DNA of 64,000 nt from JBJYKD01 sp049310025 (GCF_049310025.1 NZ_JBJYKD010000008.1:58184-122183), one strand, 5' to 3'; shown: positions 9,274-18,174, numbered from the stretch's first letter. Translations and numbers: made by a program. Notes: generated by a model not told the origin, from the letters alone.

Positions 9274-10956
9274 ATGAAAATAAAAAAAGTATATATTAAA
9301 AACTTCCGTTCTATAAAAGAACTAAGCTTTACTTTTCCTGAGAAGGGGATTTTGGTGTTAGTTGGTCCAAATAATGCGGGGAAATCCAATATTTTGAGGG
9401 CGATAAATGCTCTATTGGGAGATACTTGGTTTTCGAATGATAAACTGGAAATATATGATTATTATTGTAGAAATAAAGATAACAAAATCGAAATAAGAAT
9501 TGAATTTGATAATGGTAGAAAAGTTTGTTTTGATATGAATAATAATTTTCCACGATATTTGGACCCATTTGGAAATATTATTAATAAATATAATGGAAAT
9601 GTTAAAGAAGATTTTCCATGTACTTATCTTGATGCAAGTAGAAATTTATCAAAAGAGATGGAATTCAGAAATTGGACTCTCATGGGAAGAATATCAAAAA
9701 GTTTTAGCAATACAATAGATAAGGAAAAAGAAAAATTATTAAAGGAGAAATTTAATGATGTAATGGCTATTTTTGATCAAATAGAAAACTTTGTTAACTT
9801 TAAAAAAGATTTTATTAAATTTTTTAATGAGATGCAGGTCAACTCATCCTATACATTAAAAGTTGATTTTAAACCATTTTCCCCTTCAAATTATTTTAAG
9901 ACTATTAATATACTCGCTTCTGATCCTAACTTGTCTGATAAATTTGATATAGAATTAGAAGAATTTGGAGAAGGAGCGAGAAATATTGTTCTATTAGCAC
10001 TTTTAAGAAGTTATGCAAAAAATTTTCGTAATGATGCTGAGGGTATTATCGCCATTGAAGAACCTGAAATATTTATGCATCCTCAGGCAAGAAGGCACTT
10101 ATATAACATTTTTTGGGAAATAGTGAAAAACTCTAATATGCAAATTATATTAACTACTCATTCCTCAACTTTTGTAAGAACTGAGGATTTTGATACCATC
10201 GGCAAAGTTTATAAAGTCTATGACGAGAATAAAAAACTTAATACAAAACTTAAGTTAGTCACCAAAGATGACCTTGTTGACTTTTGTATTAAAACTGGTG
10301 TACCAAAAGAAAAAACTGGCGACAACATTTTCGAATTTTATAGGACAACCTCAAATTACAAGTTAAATGAAGGATTCTTTGCTAGGTTTTTAATTCTGGT
10401 TGAAGGCGAAACAGAGGAGCTCGCTCTTCCTGTCTATCTAAAAAAAGCAGGTGTTGATTGTGACCTTCTTGGAATATCCATTATTGCTGTAAACGGAAAG
10501 AATCAAATGCCGAAATATTGGAGACTTTTCTATAAATTTGACATACCAATATTAGTTATTTTTGACAACGATAATTCAGAAGATAAAGAAAGCAGTAATA
10601 AAAATATAGCTGAATGCTTTCATTGTTCGATAGAAGATATTTTAAAAGATGTTAACATTTATAAAATAATAGAGGCAACTGATAATCCTATTGAACCTAC
10701 TTTCAGACAGAAATTAGTAATATTAGAAAAAAATTTTGAAACTGCGCTTAGAAAAGACTGGTTGCGACGATTCGGTTCCGATGAAAAAATAGATGAATAT
10801 GAAAAAGAAGCAAAAGATTTTATAAAACCTTTAAAAAATCAAAACAAAGGCCAGATTGCCAGGTTTATAGCTGAAAAAATTGTTGAGAATTATTCTTTTA
10901 TTCCAGAATTTGTTAAAGAGATTAAAGATATTGTGCTTCAAGTTTTAGATGAATGA
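9274..10956 (+). CDS. OLD-family ATP-dependent endonuclease (AAA ATPase plus TOPRIM)
   Basis: The 560-residue protein starts behind AGGAGAGGAAAGG. The N-terminal ABC-type ATPase has Walker A GPNNAGKSN at residues 31-39 and a Walker B region around residue 260 (IAIEEPEIFMHPQARRHL), followed by ILTTHSSTFVR. From about residue 370 a TOPRIM domain follows: LILVEGETEELALPVYLKKA, ISIIAVNGKNQMPKYW and ILVIFDNDNS. Length and order match OLD-family nucleases such as GajA. No UvrD-like GajB gene is adjacent, so it is not a standard Gabija operon, although a helicase tail lies at 37571. It sits 125 bases upstream of the QueC-like pair and probably serves in phage defence. Confidence 0.85.
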   Translation: MKIKKVYIKNFRSIKELSFTFPEKGILVLVGPNNAGKSNILRAINALLGDTWFSNDKLEIYDYYCRNKDNKIEIRIEFDNGRKVCFDMNNNFPRYLDPFGNIINKYNGNVKEDFPCTYLDASRNLSKEMEFRNWTLMGRISKSFSNTIDKEKEKLLKEKFNDVMAIFDQIENFVNFKKDFIKFFNEMQVNSSYTLKVDFKPFSPSNYFKTINILASDPNLSDKFDIELEEFGEGARNIVLLALLRSYAKNFRNDAEGIIAIEEPEIFMHPQARRHLYNIFWEIVKNSNMQIILTTHSSTFVRTEDFDTIGKVYKVYDENKKLNTKLKLVTKDDLVDFCIKTGVPKEKTGDNIFEFYRTTSNYKLNEGFFARFLILVEGETEELALPVYLKKAGVDCDLLGISIIAVNGKNQMPKYWRLFYKFDIPILVIFDNDNSEDKESSNKNIAECFHCSIEDILKDVNIYKIIEATDNPIEPTFRQKLVILEKNFETALRKDWLRRFGSDEKIDEYEKEAKDFIKPLKNQNKGQIARFIAEKIVENYSFIPEFVKEIKDIVLQVLDE

Positions 10957-11080
10957 TGGAGGCAATCTAGCAGCTACTTATATAAGGTTTTCTCTCACGT
11001 TTAGCTACAAAGGTGAAGGGTTGTCGACACTTTAAAAGGCTTGACGCTTGTTCCTTGTATTTTTTTAGGGGGGAATCAAA

Positions 11081-11860
11081 ATGGGGCATGAAAGAATAGG
11101 TTTTTTACCGCGAACACAGCCCTGGGTTGACATTATTAAGCAACTTACTGATTTTGATTGCTCAGATGATACAGTTGTAAAAATTTCCAATAATACGCTT
11201 GCGAATATTAAAAAGAAATATGAACAAATGTCCTCTGATGAATCTGTTATTAAAGCAATTCGCTTTTTGATAATCCTATCTCTTTCTGCAAATCAACAAG
11301 ATCAAAGGGAATATCTTGCAAAAAACGGACTCATCGTTGATGAAAGATTTTCCTTATTCTCTCTTATAAGATGTGCAAAGGATTATATAGTCACAGATAC
11401 CGGCTCACTTGAGATCAATAAAATGGTTGTTGATGCTGTTTTATATGTTCTTTCTTCTTATGAAAGAAAAAAAGGCAACAACCAACTTTCACTCTTTAAT
11501 AATCCAAATGAAACACCATGGAAAAATATAGGAACAGGTGCAGCTTTCTGTGAATTGGCAAGACTTTTCTTTGCAGAATTTACAAATCGACATCTGAGAT
11601 ATTATTTAGAAAGAGAAGCCGCTCAAGCTATTGATGATTATGATTCAATAGAAATATTTTCACAAAAGCTAACAAAGCAAAGTGAGGCTTTGTCTACACA
11701 TGCTTTTGAGATTTCAAAGATTATGCAATCTTTTGCTGCAGGATGGTTTAATAAATATAGTCGTAGTGATATTCCTACTAATGAAGAAATAATCAGATTT
11801 CTAAATATCACGTTCGGCAAAATAAGAGCCGAGTTACGGAGGGAGGCTGAAGCTCTATGA
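11081..11860 (+). CDS. Unknown protein, partner of the QueC-like fusion (QatB-like position)
   Basis: I do not recognise a domain in this 259-residue protein. It begins MGHERIGFLPRTQPWVDIIK behind AGGGGGGAATCAAA. The rest is mostly predicted helix. Residues 135-139 are QLSLF, a close match to the sliding-clamp-binding consensus QL(S/D)LF. The stop overlaps the next start by 4 bases (ATGA), so the two genes are coupled. In Qat defence systems a protein of similar size, QatB, precedes the QueC-like QatC, and QatB also starts Met-Gly. The Met-Gly start here could mark an N-terminal glycine for modification by the downstream enzyme; that is inference. Confidence 0.6.
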   Translation: MGHERIGFLPRTQPWVDIIKQLTDFDCSDDTVVKISNNTLANIKKKYEQMSSDESVIKAIRFLIILSLSANQQDQREYLAKNGLIVDERFSLFSLIRCAKDYIVTDTGSLEINKMVVDAVLYVLSSYERKKGNNQLSLFNNPNETPWKNIGTGAAFCELARLFFAEFTNRHLRYYLEREAAQAIDDYDSIEIFSQKLTKQSEALSTHAFEISKIMQSFAAGWFNKYSRSDIPTNEEIIRFLNITFGKIRAELRREAEAL

Positions 11861-13731
11861 GTCAGTCTCCAAATATAATTATTTGTAGCAATGTTCATCC
11901 AAGTAAAATAAATCCAAACGGAAAAGTTATTAGGTTATCATATTTTGATAATGAAAAAGAAAAAGGAAACGTACGTATTGCACTTAGCCGTTTTATTAAA
12001 AATCCGGATGAATTACCTGAAAGGATCTTGGATTTATTAGAAATTGCTTCATATGTTTTTTCAGCCGATAGAGCTGTGGATAGAGGAGAGCGTGATAGTC
12101 TCTATAATGAAAGCTGGGCTCGAATCTTCGAGTTTCATATTCCAGTCAGGGACCTAGCTTTTTGGGAACAAGATAGGGTTAAGACTGCTTTATCTAATGC
12201 TTTAATTTTTATGTCTGGAGATAGAAAATATAATTTTTATTTTTACCAAATGGATCAAGAAAATCAACCAAATGAAAGTAATTATACCCAGCTATCTTTA
12301 TTTACCAAAGATTTTTTGCCTATTTCTGATGCTTCTAATACTGAGATTATATTATTTTCTGGTGGCCTGGATTCTTTAGCAGGAGCGCTAGATTTTTTGC
12401 ATACCTATCCAGAAAAAAAGTTATGTCTAGTAAGTCATCAAGCTAATAAAAAAGTAACTCATACGCAAGATGTTTTGGTTGAGTTATTAAAGAAAAAATT
12501 TCCTAATAGAATTAATCATTATAAATATGAATGTCATTTACGAAAATTTTCAAGCCTGGAAGAAACTCAAAGAACGAGGATGTTTCTATATGCTTCAATC
12601 GCTTTTTCTATTTGTAATTACTATGATAAGCACAGTTTTAATGTTTATGAAAATGGCATTACAAGTATCAATTTACCGAAACAAGGCGATATCATGAATG
12701 CAAGGGCTAGTCGGACAACTCATCCAAAGACAATAGGCTTAATGCAAGCTTTTCTTCAATGTTTTGATAATACATTTACAATAAAAAATCCATTTATAAT
12801 GAAAACAAAAAAGGATGTAGTTAATATTTTTAAGGAAACGCATGAATTAAATATGATTGAAAATGCTGTATCCTGTAGTTCAACACGAAATAAACCAGGT
12901 GGCGCCTCACATTGTGGTTATTGTTCACAATGTATTGATAGAAGGTTTGCAATGTTTTCTGCTGAGCTAGAGGCATATGATGAAGGTGTATATGCGGAAG
13001 ATTTTATAAACCATATTCCTGATTCTGAGACAAAGCAAAGATTGTATGGTACTCTTCGCCTGGCCTGTATGGAAGGTATTAGAAATCAAGCAGATTTTCG
13101 GGAAAAGTTCTTAAATGAGCTCGATGATTTAATTGACTATATACCGGGAGACAACCCTGATGATAAGTTGTCAGACGTTTATGATCTTTTCTGTAGATAT
13201 GGAGACTCTATTCTCTATGCTGCAAAGCGTATGCAAATGAAGTATGAAGATTTGTCAAGTCAAATCCCTAAAGATTCTCTTCTTGAAATGCTTGCAAGTC
13301 GTGCATATAAAAAAACACCCATAGAGCATAAGGTTATAGAGATTGATAACATATTGAAAAAAACAATACCCATATTATTTAAAAGAGAAGAACCCAAAAG
13401 TGAGAATGATCTAAATGATAAAGTTCAGGCTATCCTGATAAGCGAAAGTACTAAATTCGAGCGTGAATATCCGCCAATAAGATTTGGAATTACCACATAT
13501 AATCCCGATCATTCACAACATGATTTGCTGATTGAAACTAAGTTTATTCGCAAAAATACAACACCTTCCGTTGCAACCAGTGGTATCGCTGAAGATATGA
13601 CAAAAGTACCAAAAGCATACGGTTTATTATTTATTGTATATGACCCTGAAAGGCAAATAGATGATGATGATACCTTTATTAGAGATTTTGAAAATAGACG
13701 CGAGCGGTGTTATGTAAGAATATATCGCTAG
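11857..13731 (+). CDS. QueC-like PP-loop enzyme fused to a restriction-endonuclease-like domain
   Basis: The 624-residue protein has three parts. Residues 1-150 are unassigned and end in QLSLF (145-149), the clamp-binding type motif also found in its partner. Residues 160-375 are QueC-like: PP-loop FSGGLDSLAGALDF (SGGLDS at 168-173) and four zinc-type cysteines C340, C353, C356 and C359 in CSSTRNKPGGASHCGYCSQC. Residues 510-624 look like a PD-(D/E)XK nuclease: HDLLIETKFIR (D556, E560, K562) and LLFIVYDPERQIDDDDTFIR. QueC normally makes the 7-deazaguanine precursor preQ0, but no other queuosine gene is present, and QueC-like proteins in Qat and type IV CBASS act in immunity. The fused nuclease domain makes it longer than ordinary QatC. 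Confidence 0.75.
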   Translation: MSQSPNIIICSNVHPSKINPNGKVIRLSYFDNEKEKGNVRIALSRFIKNPDELPERILDLLEIASYVFSADRAVDRGERDSLYNESWARIFEFHIPVRDLAFWEQDRVKTALSNALIFMSGDRKYNFYFYQMDQENQPNESNYTQLSLFTKDFLPISDASNTEIILFSGGLDSLAGALDFLHTYPEKKLCLVSHQANKKVTHTQDVLVELLKKKFPNRINHYKYECHLRKFSSLEETQRTRMFLYASIAFSICNYYDKHSFNVYENGITSINLPKQGDIMNARASRTTHPKTIGLMQAFLQCFDNTFTIKNPFIMKTKKDVVNIFKETHELNMIENAVSCSSTRNKPGGASHCGYCSQCIDRRFAMFSAELEAYDEGVYAEDFINHIPDSETKQRLYGTLRLACMEGIRNQADFREKFLNELDDLIDYIPGDNPDDKLSDVYDLFCRYGDSILYAAKRMQMKYEDLSSQIPKDSLLEMLASRAYKKTPIEHKVIEIDNILKKTIPILFKREEPKSENDLNDKVQAILISESTKFEREYPPIRFGITTYNPDHSQHDLLIETKFIRKNTTPSVATSGIAEDMTKVPKAYGLLFIVYDPERQIDDDDTFIRDFENRRERCYVRIYR

Positions 13732-13769
13732 GCTAATTAAAAATAAGGGGAATCTGGGTGGGAATAAGC

Positions 13770-14088
13770 TTCTAAGAAAGATAAAAGAATTGGATTTTTA
13801 AAATAAATTTATTGCAATGTTTCTTGCTGCTTGTATTGCTTCTTCTTGGGTTCTGTGAATTAATGTTACTCTTTGATTTTCCTCTCCACGCACAGCCCAG
13901 AATCCATCGTGTGGAACGACATGTTGATTTTTACCCATTATATCCCTCCTTTCTCAATATATAGTATTCATAGTAGCATTATAATACAATATGTTGGCAA
14001 AAACAAGCGTTTTAATTATTAATCCACAAATCCTTATGTATTTGCTTGAAGATTATAGAATTTAACAAATATTTCTGTCGTTGTTATT
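13770..14088. repeat. Copy B of the island-flanking repeat
   Basis: Starts with AAGATAAAAGAATTGGATTT, resembling the 3' end of the glycosyltransferase at 8.13 kb. It continues through a shortened DUF2188 gene and the shared upstream text to GATTATAGAATTTAACAAA. The order and orientation are those of copy A at 8120-8640. The sequence after the repeat is the C-terminal part of the broken glycosyltransferase. Confidence 0.65.
13798..13938 (-). pseudogene. Truncated DUF2188 gene
   Basis: Reads MGKNQHVVPHDGFWAVRGEE, then QRVTLIHRTQEEAIQAARNI and AINLF before a stop: 46 residues against 73 in the copy at 8242. The last third of the domain (the strand with HRPNGQI) is missing. The AAAGGAGGG ribosome site is intact, so it may still be translated. 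It is read as a decayed duplicate. Confidence 0.75.
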
Positions 14089-14298
14089 ATGGAAGCTATG
14101 GCGGCTGGGAAGCCGGTGATTGCAACGGACGTGAGGGGAAACAGGGATTTAATTCAAGATGGCGTAAACGGTATATTGGTGCCGGTAAATGATGTTGATG
14201 GTACCGCAAGGGCTATTGTACGGTTAAGCCATGATGGAGAGCTAAGACGAAAAATGGGTCAGGAAGGCATGAGAATAATAAAAGATTTTTCGCTGTAA
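14080..14298 (+). pseudogene. C-terminal fragment of a GT4 glycosyltransferase
   Basis: The frame reads IMEAMAAGKPVIATDVRGNR, then DLIQDGVNGILVPVNDVDG and ends RIIKDFSL, the donor-domain end of a GT4 enzyme. No N-terminal domain precedes it. The N-terminal part stops at the corresponding IME in the pseudogene at 8645-9216, and the bases ATTATGGAA occur at both broken ends. The two pieces were probably one gene. Confidence 0.75.
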
Positions 14299-14357
14299 AA
14301 TGTTTTGAAAGAGATGGATGAAATATATAAATCCTATTTGTATAAAGAAGTGATAAG

Positions 14358-15350
14358 ATGAAGAATTCTTTAAAACGAATATTGCTGAAGACATGGCCGA
14401 AATTTGCAGTCGCTCTTGTCGGCGTTTTAATATATTTATTTGCAATCAGATTATCAAAAGATTTTAAGGGTTTGCTTGTGAATATTGCTGCCAGCCTTAT
14501 TTCTATCCCCATCATTTTTATAGCGTATGATTTATGGAATGAAAAAATCCATAGGGCCTTGAATGAGAATGTATACAGGTATGCCGAAAATGAAATAAGC
14601 CAGGTGATGCTTGAGATAAGAAGATATATGGAAATGTTTTTAAAAGGATTCTGTGTGTATTTTGATGATGACGATATTGTAATTGATGATAGTGATCCCA
14701 ATAATTACATTTTAAAAATGAAGGATACATCGAAAATATTATATGATGAAGACGGAGACCCGTATCAGTTAAAGTATCAGTTAGAGGATTATGATGAGGA
14801 TGAAGATGATAGATTCGATATATATGGTCTAGAAAAGGACACAGTCGTACCGGTTATTGAAGAAGTTCAATATTTAGGATATCAGATTGTTGATATCGAT
14901 TTAGAAGATATTGTTGAAAGTTTAAATGAATTACTGAAGAATTCCTTTATTATGGAGAGAATGGATGATGAAGAGGTCTCGGTAATAATTCATTTGTTAG
15001 AGGCTTCTAAGATGTTACAAACCTTTGTGGAAAGCCATAGAGATGACTTGTTTTTGCGTACTGATTTGAAGGTTAAAGGATTTGTATGTAAAGTATCTGA
15101 GCCAAAAGAATCTCCGATAGGCACAGTGAAGCTGTATTCTTTATCAGTCTATGAACAATTACTTGATGAAAAAATTCTGCCGAATGTTAAAGAAAGTGAA
15201 TTATTATCGGTGTATGTTGTTAACCCGGATTATTATATTATTTTCGGTGATTTAATAACTGAAATACTTGAATGCATACGTGATTGGCGGAAAACCAGAG
15301 CCGGTGCAGTTGTTACAGATTACGAATCCGGTCGTATTGGGTATTTGTAA
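14358..15350 (+). CDS. Membrane-anchored protein of unknown function
   Basis: The 330-residue protein has two predicted N-terminal membrane segments (roughly residues 14-32 and 38-56: FAVALVGVLIYLFAI and LLVNIAASLISIPIIFI). A large cytoplasmic part follows, with an acidic stretch of Asp and Glu near residues 95-150 (VYFDDDDIVIDDSDPN, LEDYDEDEDDRFDIYG). I do not recognise a family. It starts 60 bases after the glycosyltransferase remnant. Its location in an accessory island is compatible with a defence or surface role, but nothing in the sequence proves either. Its end runs into a fragment resembling the 27982 gene. Confidence 0.6.
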   Translation: MKNSLKRILLKTWPKFAVALVGVLIYLFAIRLSKDFKGLLVNIAASLISIPIIFIAYDLWNEKIHRALNENVYRYAENEISQVMLEIRRYMEMFLKGFCVYFDDDDIVIDDSDPNNYILKMKDTSKILYDEDGDPYQLKYQLEDYDEDEDDRFDIYGLEKDTVVPVIEEVQYLGYQIVDIDLEDIVESLNELLKNSFIMERMDDEEVSVIIHLLEASKMLQTFVESHRDDLFLRTDLKVKGFVCKVSEPKESPIGTVKLYSLSVYEQLLDEKILPNVKESELLSVYVVNPDYYIIFGDLITEILECIRDWRKTRAGAVVTDYESGRIGYL

Positions 15351-15405
15351 ATATTGCGCACTTATTGGTTCCCATGTGGATGGAAGAATGCCAGGTGGTA
15401 GATCT

Positions 15406-15580
15406 GGCATGTATACAAACCAAATTTGGAAGGGAGTTTTGTGAAGGGTTAATTAATTCAATCTCATGGCATGGCTTTTATGATGAAAGAGGAGAAAACC
15501 ACATGCGAAGAAGATATGAAGAAGAATATAGAAAATTTAGAAGACCAATAAAATCAATTGATACCGGACAACAAAAATAA
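15406..15580 (+). pseudogene. Internally deleted copy of the 27982 gene
   Basis: The translation ACIQTKFGREFCEGLINSIS, WHGFYDERGEN, then RRRYEEEYRKFRRPIKSIDT matches the middle and extreme C-terminus of the intact 297-residue protein at 27982-28875. About 550 bases corresponding to roughly 28248-28796 are missing and the remaining parts stay in frame. The 5' third is also missing. It keeps the same position directly upstream of a PD-(D/E)XK-type gene, so the whole two-gene unit was duplicated and this copy then decayed. Confidence 0.75.
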
Positions 15581-15605
15581 TATAATAAAAACGGGAGAAT
15601 GAAAC

Positions 15606-16580
15606 ATGAACGACTGGCACAGCGATTTTTACGCCGCAATAAAAGAACTGTTCAAAGATGAAAACCTAAAAATAATACAGGAAGAATACCTATCAAAACA
15701 ACCCTTGCGCATAGACGTAATCATCATAAAAAACCTGGGCAGCCATCAGATAAAAAAACAGATCGGAAAGATATTCAAAAAATACAACATCATAGAATAT
15801 AAATCCCCCACAGATTACATATCCATCGATGACTACTTTAAAGGATTAAGCTACACATACCTGTACAAATCCACAATGAATGCTGAAGGAAAAACCAAAA
15901 AAGAAACAAACGACATAAACATTGAAGAAATGACCCTCAGCTTTGTATGCAACAAATTTCCGGAAAAACTCATATCATACCTGAAAAAACACGACAAAAA
16001 AATAGAAAAACCCGTAGACGGCATATATTATATAAAAGGCGAATGGACTCCTGTACAGATAATAGTCCAGAGCGAAATAAGAAATGTCGAAGAAAACTTT
16101 GCACTCATACTGCTGAGCGACAATGAATATTTTCAGGAAGCACTGAAAAAATACTTTCAAACCATACGAAATGAAAAAAATCTATCAGAGAAAAAGAGAC
16201 TCCTGGAAGCAGCCTTCAGGAAAAACATAATAAAGGCAGTGGAGGTGTATAAAATGTATGAAGACATGGTAAATGAAGAAGTTCAGGAGTATGTGATAAA
16301 GACTCTGAAGCAGACAAAACTTAAAATTTATACCGAAAAGGAATTAAAAGAGAGAGAAGAAAAGTGTATAAAAGAAGGTATGGAAAAAGGAATAGAAAAA
16401 GGTTTAGAAGAGAAAACCAGAGAACTGGCCATAAAGCTGCTTAAAAAGAAGCTTCAAAATATTCCCGATGATGTTATAGAAACCATCAGCAAATTTAAAG
16501 ACACCCAGAAAATCGAAAAAATGGTGGAGGATATTTTTAATATAAATCATGTAGATGATGTTAGAAAATATTTGAATTAA
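15606..16580 (+). CDS. PD-(D/E)XK nuclease-like protein, Rpn/transposase-type family
   Basis: The 324-residue protein starts behind GGGAG. Near the N-terminus, LRIDVIIIKN (D37) and IIEYKSPTDYISIDDYFKG (E64, K66) form a D...ExK pattern typical of PD-(D/E)XK nucleases. The C-terminus has a charged helix with MEKGIEKGLEEKTRELA, the Glu-Lys-Gly repeats common in recombination-promoting nuclease (Rpn)-like and YhgA-like proteins. A near-identical paralogue is at 28901-29887, with the same flanks on both sides. The upstream partner gene is decayed here. Nuclease activity is inferred. Confidence 0.65.
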   Translation: MNDWHSDFYAAIKELFKDENLKIIQEEYLSKQPLRIDVIIIKNLGSHQIKKQIGKIFKKYNIIEYKSPTDYISIDDYFKGLSYTYLYKSTMNAEGKTKKETNDINIEEMTLSFVCNKFPEKLISYLKKHDKKIEKPVDGIYYIKGEWTPVQIIVQSEIRNVEENFALILLSDNEYFQEALKKYFQTIRNEKNLSEKKRLLEAAFRKNIIKAVEVYKMYEDMVNEEVQEYVIKTLKQTKLKIYTEKELKEREEKCIKEGMEKGIEKGLEEKTRELAIKLLKKKLQNIPDDVIETISKFKDTQKIEKMVEDIFNINHVDDVRKYLN

Positions 16581-16928
16581 AAACTGATGACGCTGCCAAT
16601 GTTGCCAGGGGGACGCCGGGTATCAAGGGGTGTAAAGGTTCTCTATGGTAGACGAGATTGGCATAATTTACTTTAAAGAATGAGGTATCAAGGGGACGGG
16701 ATTGTTGATATTTTTAAGAGGTTACCTATTTATTAGCCTTATTCATGTAAGGCAATATTTTTTTCAAAAAAGGCTGGGATGGATGTGCAGGTTTGGAGAA
16801 TTTAAGGTTATGGTGTGACATATCCTGCCAGTGAATGGGCATGAAGACGGCAGACCTTTTTAAATCATAAATGTAGTAGAGTTTTGATTATATTGATGTG
16901 GCTTTCAACCCTAAGGGGGGATAGAGAA
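16581..16928. other. Intergenic region, no gene seen
   Basis: The first 50 bases (AAACTGATG...GGGACGCCGG) match the sequence after the paralogous gene at 29882-29930. The remainder shows no convincing reading frame, hairpin or complete sigma-A promoter. It separates the accessory island from the bacillosamine operon. Confidence 0.5.
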
Positions 16929-17552
16929 TTGGCAAAATATATATTAAAAAGAATATTTGATTTTTCTGCAGCATTGATTGGTCTATTTTTATTATCTCCG
17001 TTGATGCTTGTAATTGCTGTTTTAATATGGCTTACAATGGGGCCGCCGATAATTTTTAAACAAGCGAGGCCGGGATTGAATGGAAAGCTGTTTACCATGT
17101 ATAAATTCAGGACCATGACGGATGTGAAAGATGAACGTGGGAATTTACTCCCCGATGAGAAGCGTTTAACCCCTCTGGGGAATTTTTTAAGACATTACAG
17201 TCTGGATGAACTTCCCGAATTATGGAACGTTATTAAAGGAGATATGAGCTTGGTAGGGCCGAGACCTCTTTTACCGGAGTACTTGCCCCTATATACGCCC
17301 GAACAGGCCCGCCGCCATGAAGTAAAACCCGGCATTACCGGCTGGGCGCAAATTAATGGCCGGAACGCCATAACATGGGAAGAGAAATTCAAACTTGATG
17401 TATGGTATGTGGATAATTGGAATCTGTGGTTGGATTTAAAAATTTTGTGGCTCACCATTGTTAAAGTGCTACATAGAGAAGGGATTTCTGCGAAAGGTTA
17501 TGCTACTATGCCGAAATTTAGGGGAAGTGGAATACATGATTTTAAAGGATGA
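16929..17552 (+). CDS. pglC: Undecaprenyl-phosphate sugar phosphotransferase (PglC type)
   Basis: I place the start at TTG 16929 because AGGGGGG lies 8 bases before it; an upstream ATG at 16884 has no such site. The 207-residue protein has one N-terminal membrane helix (KRIFDFSAALIGLFLLSPLM) and the conserved motifs of bacterial sugar transferases: FKQARPGLNGKLFTMYKFRT, LRHYSLDELPELWNVIKGDM, SLVGPRPLLPEY and PGITGWAQINGRN. This is the short monotopic form that links a sugar-1-phosphate to undecaprenyl phosphate at the inner membrane. With PglD, PglF and PglE-like neighbours, the sugar is probably di-N-acetylbacillosamine. Confidence 0.88.
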   Translation: MAKYILKRIFDFSAALIGLFLLSPLMLVIAVLIWLTMGPPIIFKQARPGLNGKLFTMYKFRTMTDVKDERGNLLPDEKRLTPLGNFLRHYSLDELPELWNVIKGDMSLVGPRPLLPEYLPLYTPEQARRHEVKPGITGWAQINGRNAITWEEKFKLDVWYVDNWNLWLDLKILWLTIVKVLHREGISAKGYATMPKFRGSGIHDFKG

Positions 17553-18174
17553 TGGAATAGCGATAGTGGGAGCAGGTGGACACGCTAAAGTTGTAATATC
17601 TGCTATCGTAGAAGCCGGTATGCCGGTGAATGCTGTTTTTGATGATGATGAAAAAAAGTGGGGTAAGGAAATTTTAGGAATCCCTGTAATAGGCCCTTTG
17701 GAGTTGATAGGGCAAAAGAAAATCAAAAAAGCCGTGATAGCCATAGGAGATAATTCTGCAAGAAAAAATATTGCGGAACGACTGAATGCGTACTGTGAAT
17801 GGATAACCGTGATACACCCCCATTCATATGTTCACCCCAGCGTAAAATTAGGTGAAGGCACTGTGGTTTTTGCCGGAGCTGTAATCCAACCAGAAACAGA
17901 AATAGGCAGGCATGCTATTGTAAATACGGGGGCTACAGTTGATCATGATTGTAAAATTGGAGACTATGTCCATATTGCGCCGGGGGTGCATATGGCAGGG
18001 AATGTGTCTATAGGAGAAGGGACTTTTCTTGGAATAGGGAGTTCGGTTATTAATAATGTTACTATAGGCAGTTGGGTTATAGTTGGAGCGGGAGGGGTAG
18101 TCATAAAAGATATACCGTCATATTCTAAAGTGGCAGGTGTACCGGTAAAATCATTAAAAATTACAAATAGTTAA
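17536..18174 (+). CDS. pglD: Sugar O/N-acetyltransferase of the PglD/NeuD family
   Basis: The start is ATG 17536, overlapping the previous gene by 17 bases, rather than an earlier one at 17458. The 212-residue protein has an N-terminal Rossmann-like part (IAIVGAGGHAKVVISAIVEA) and a C-terminal left-handed beta-helix of hexapeptide repeats from about residue 95 (VKLGEGTVVFAGAVIQPETE). It contains NTGATVDHDCKIGDYVHIAP, whose His is the family's catalytic base. It transfers acetyl from acetyl-CoA to an amino sugar nucleotide, here probably UDP-4-amino-4,6-dideoxy-GlcNAc from the PglE-like enzyme. Confidence 0.87.
   Translation: MILKDDGIAIVGAGGHAKVVISAIVEAGMPVNAVFDDDEKKWGKEILGIPVIGPLELIGQKKIKKAVIAIGDNSARKNIAERLNAYCEWITVIHPHSYVHPSVKLGEGTVVFAGAVIQPETEIGRHAIVNTGATVDHDCKIGDYVHIAPGVHMAGNVSIGEGTFLGIGSSVINNVTIGSWVIVGAGGVVIKDIPSYSKVAGVPVKSLKITNS

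Noticed and set aside
11039..11070. Separate promoter before the 259-residue protein (TTGACG...)
   Set aside because: No -10 element at 16-18 bases; the only candidate lies too close.
9274..13731. Complete Gabija system
   Set aside because: The OLD-family gene is GajA-like in size, but the adjacent genes are not UvrD-like helicases.
11857..13731. Housekeeping queC for queuosine synthesis
   Set aside because: No queD, queE, queF or tgt lies nearby and the protein carries an extra nuclease-like domain and a long N-terminal extension.
15284..15580. Intact 98-residue gene
   Set aside because: Its first part overlaps the end of the 14358 gene in another frame, and its second part is a deleted copy of the 27982 gene.
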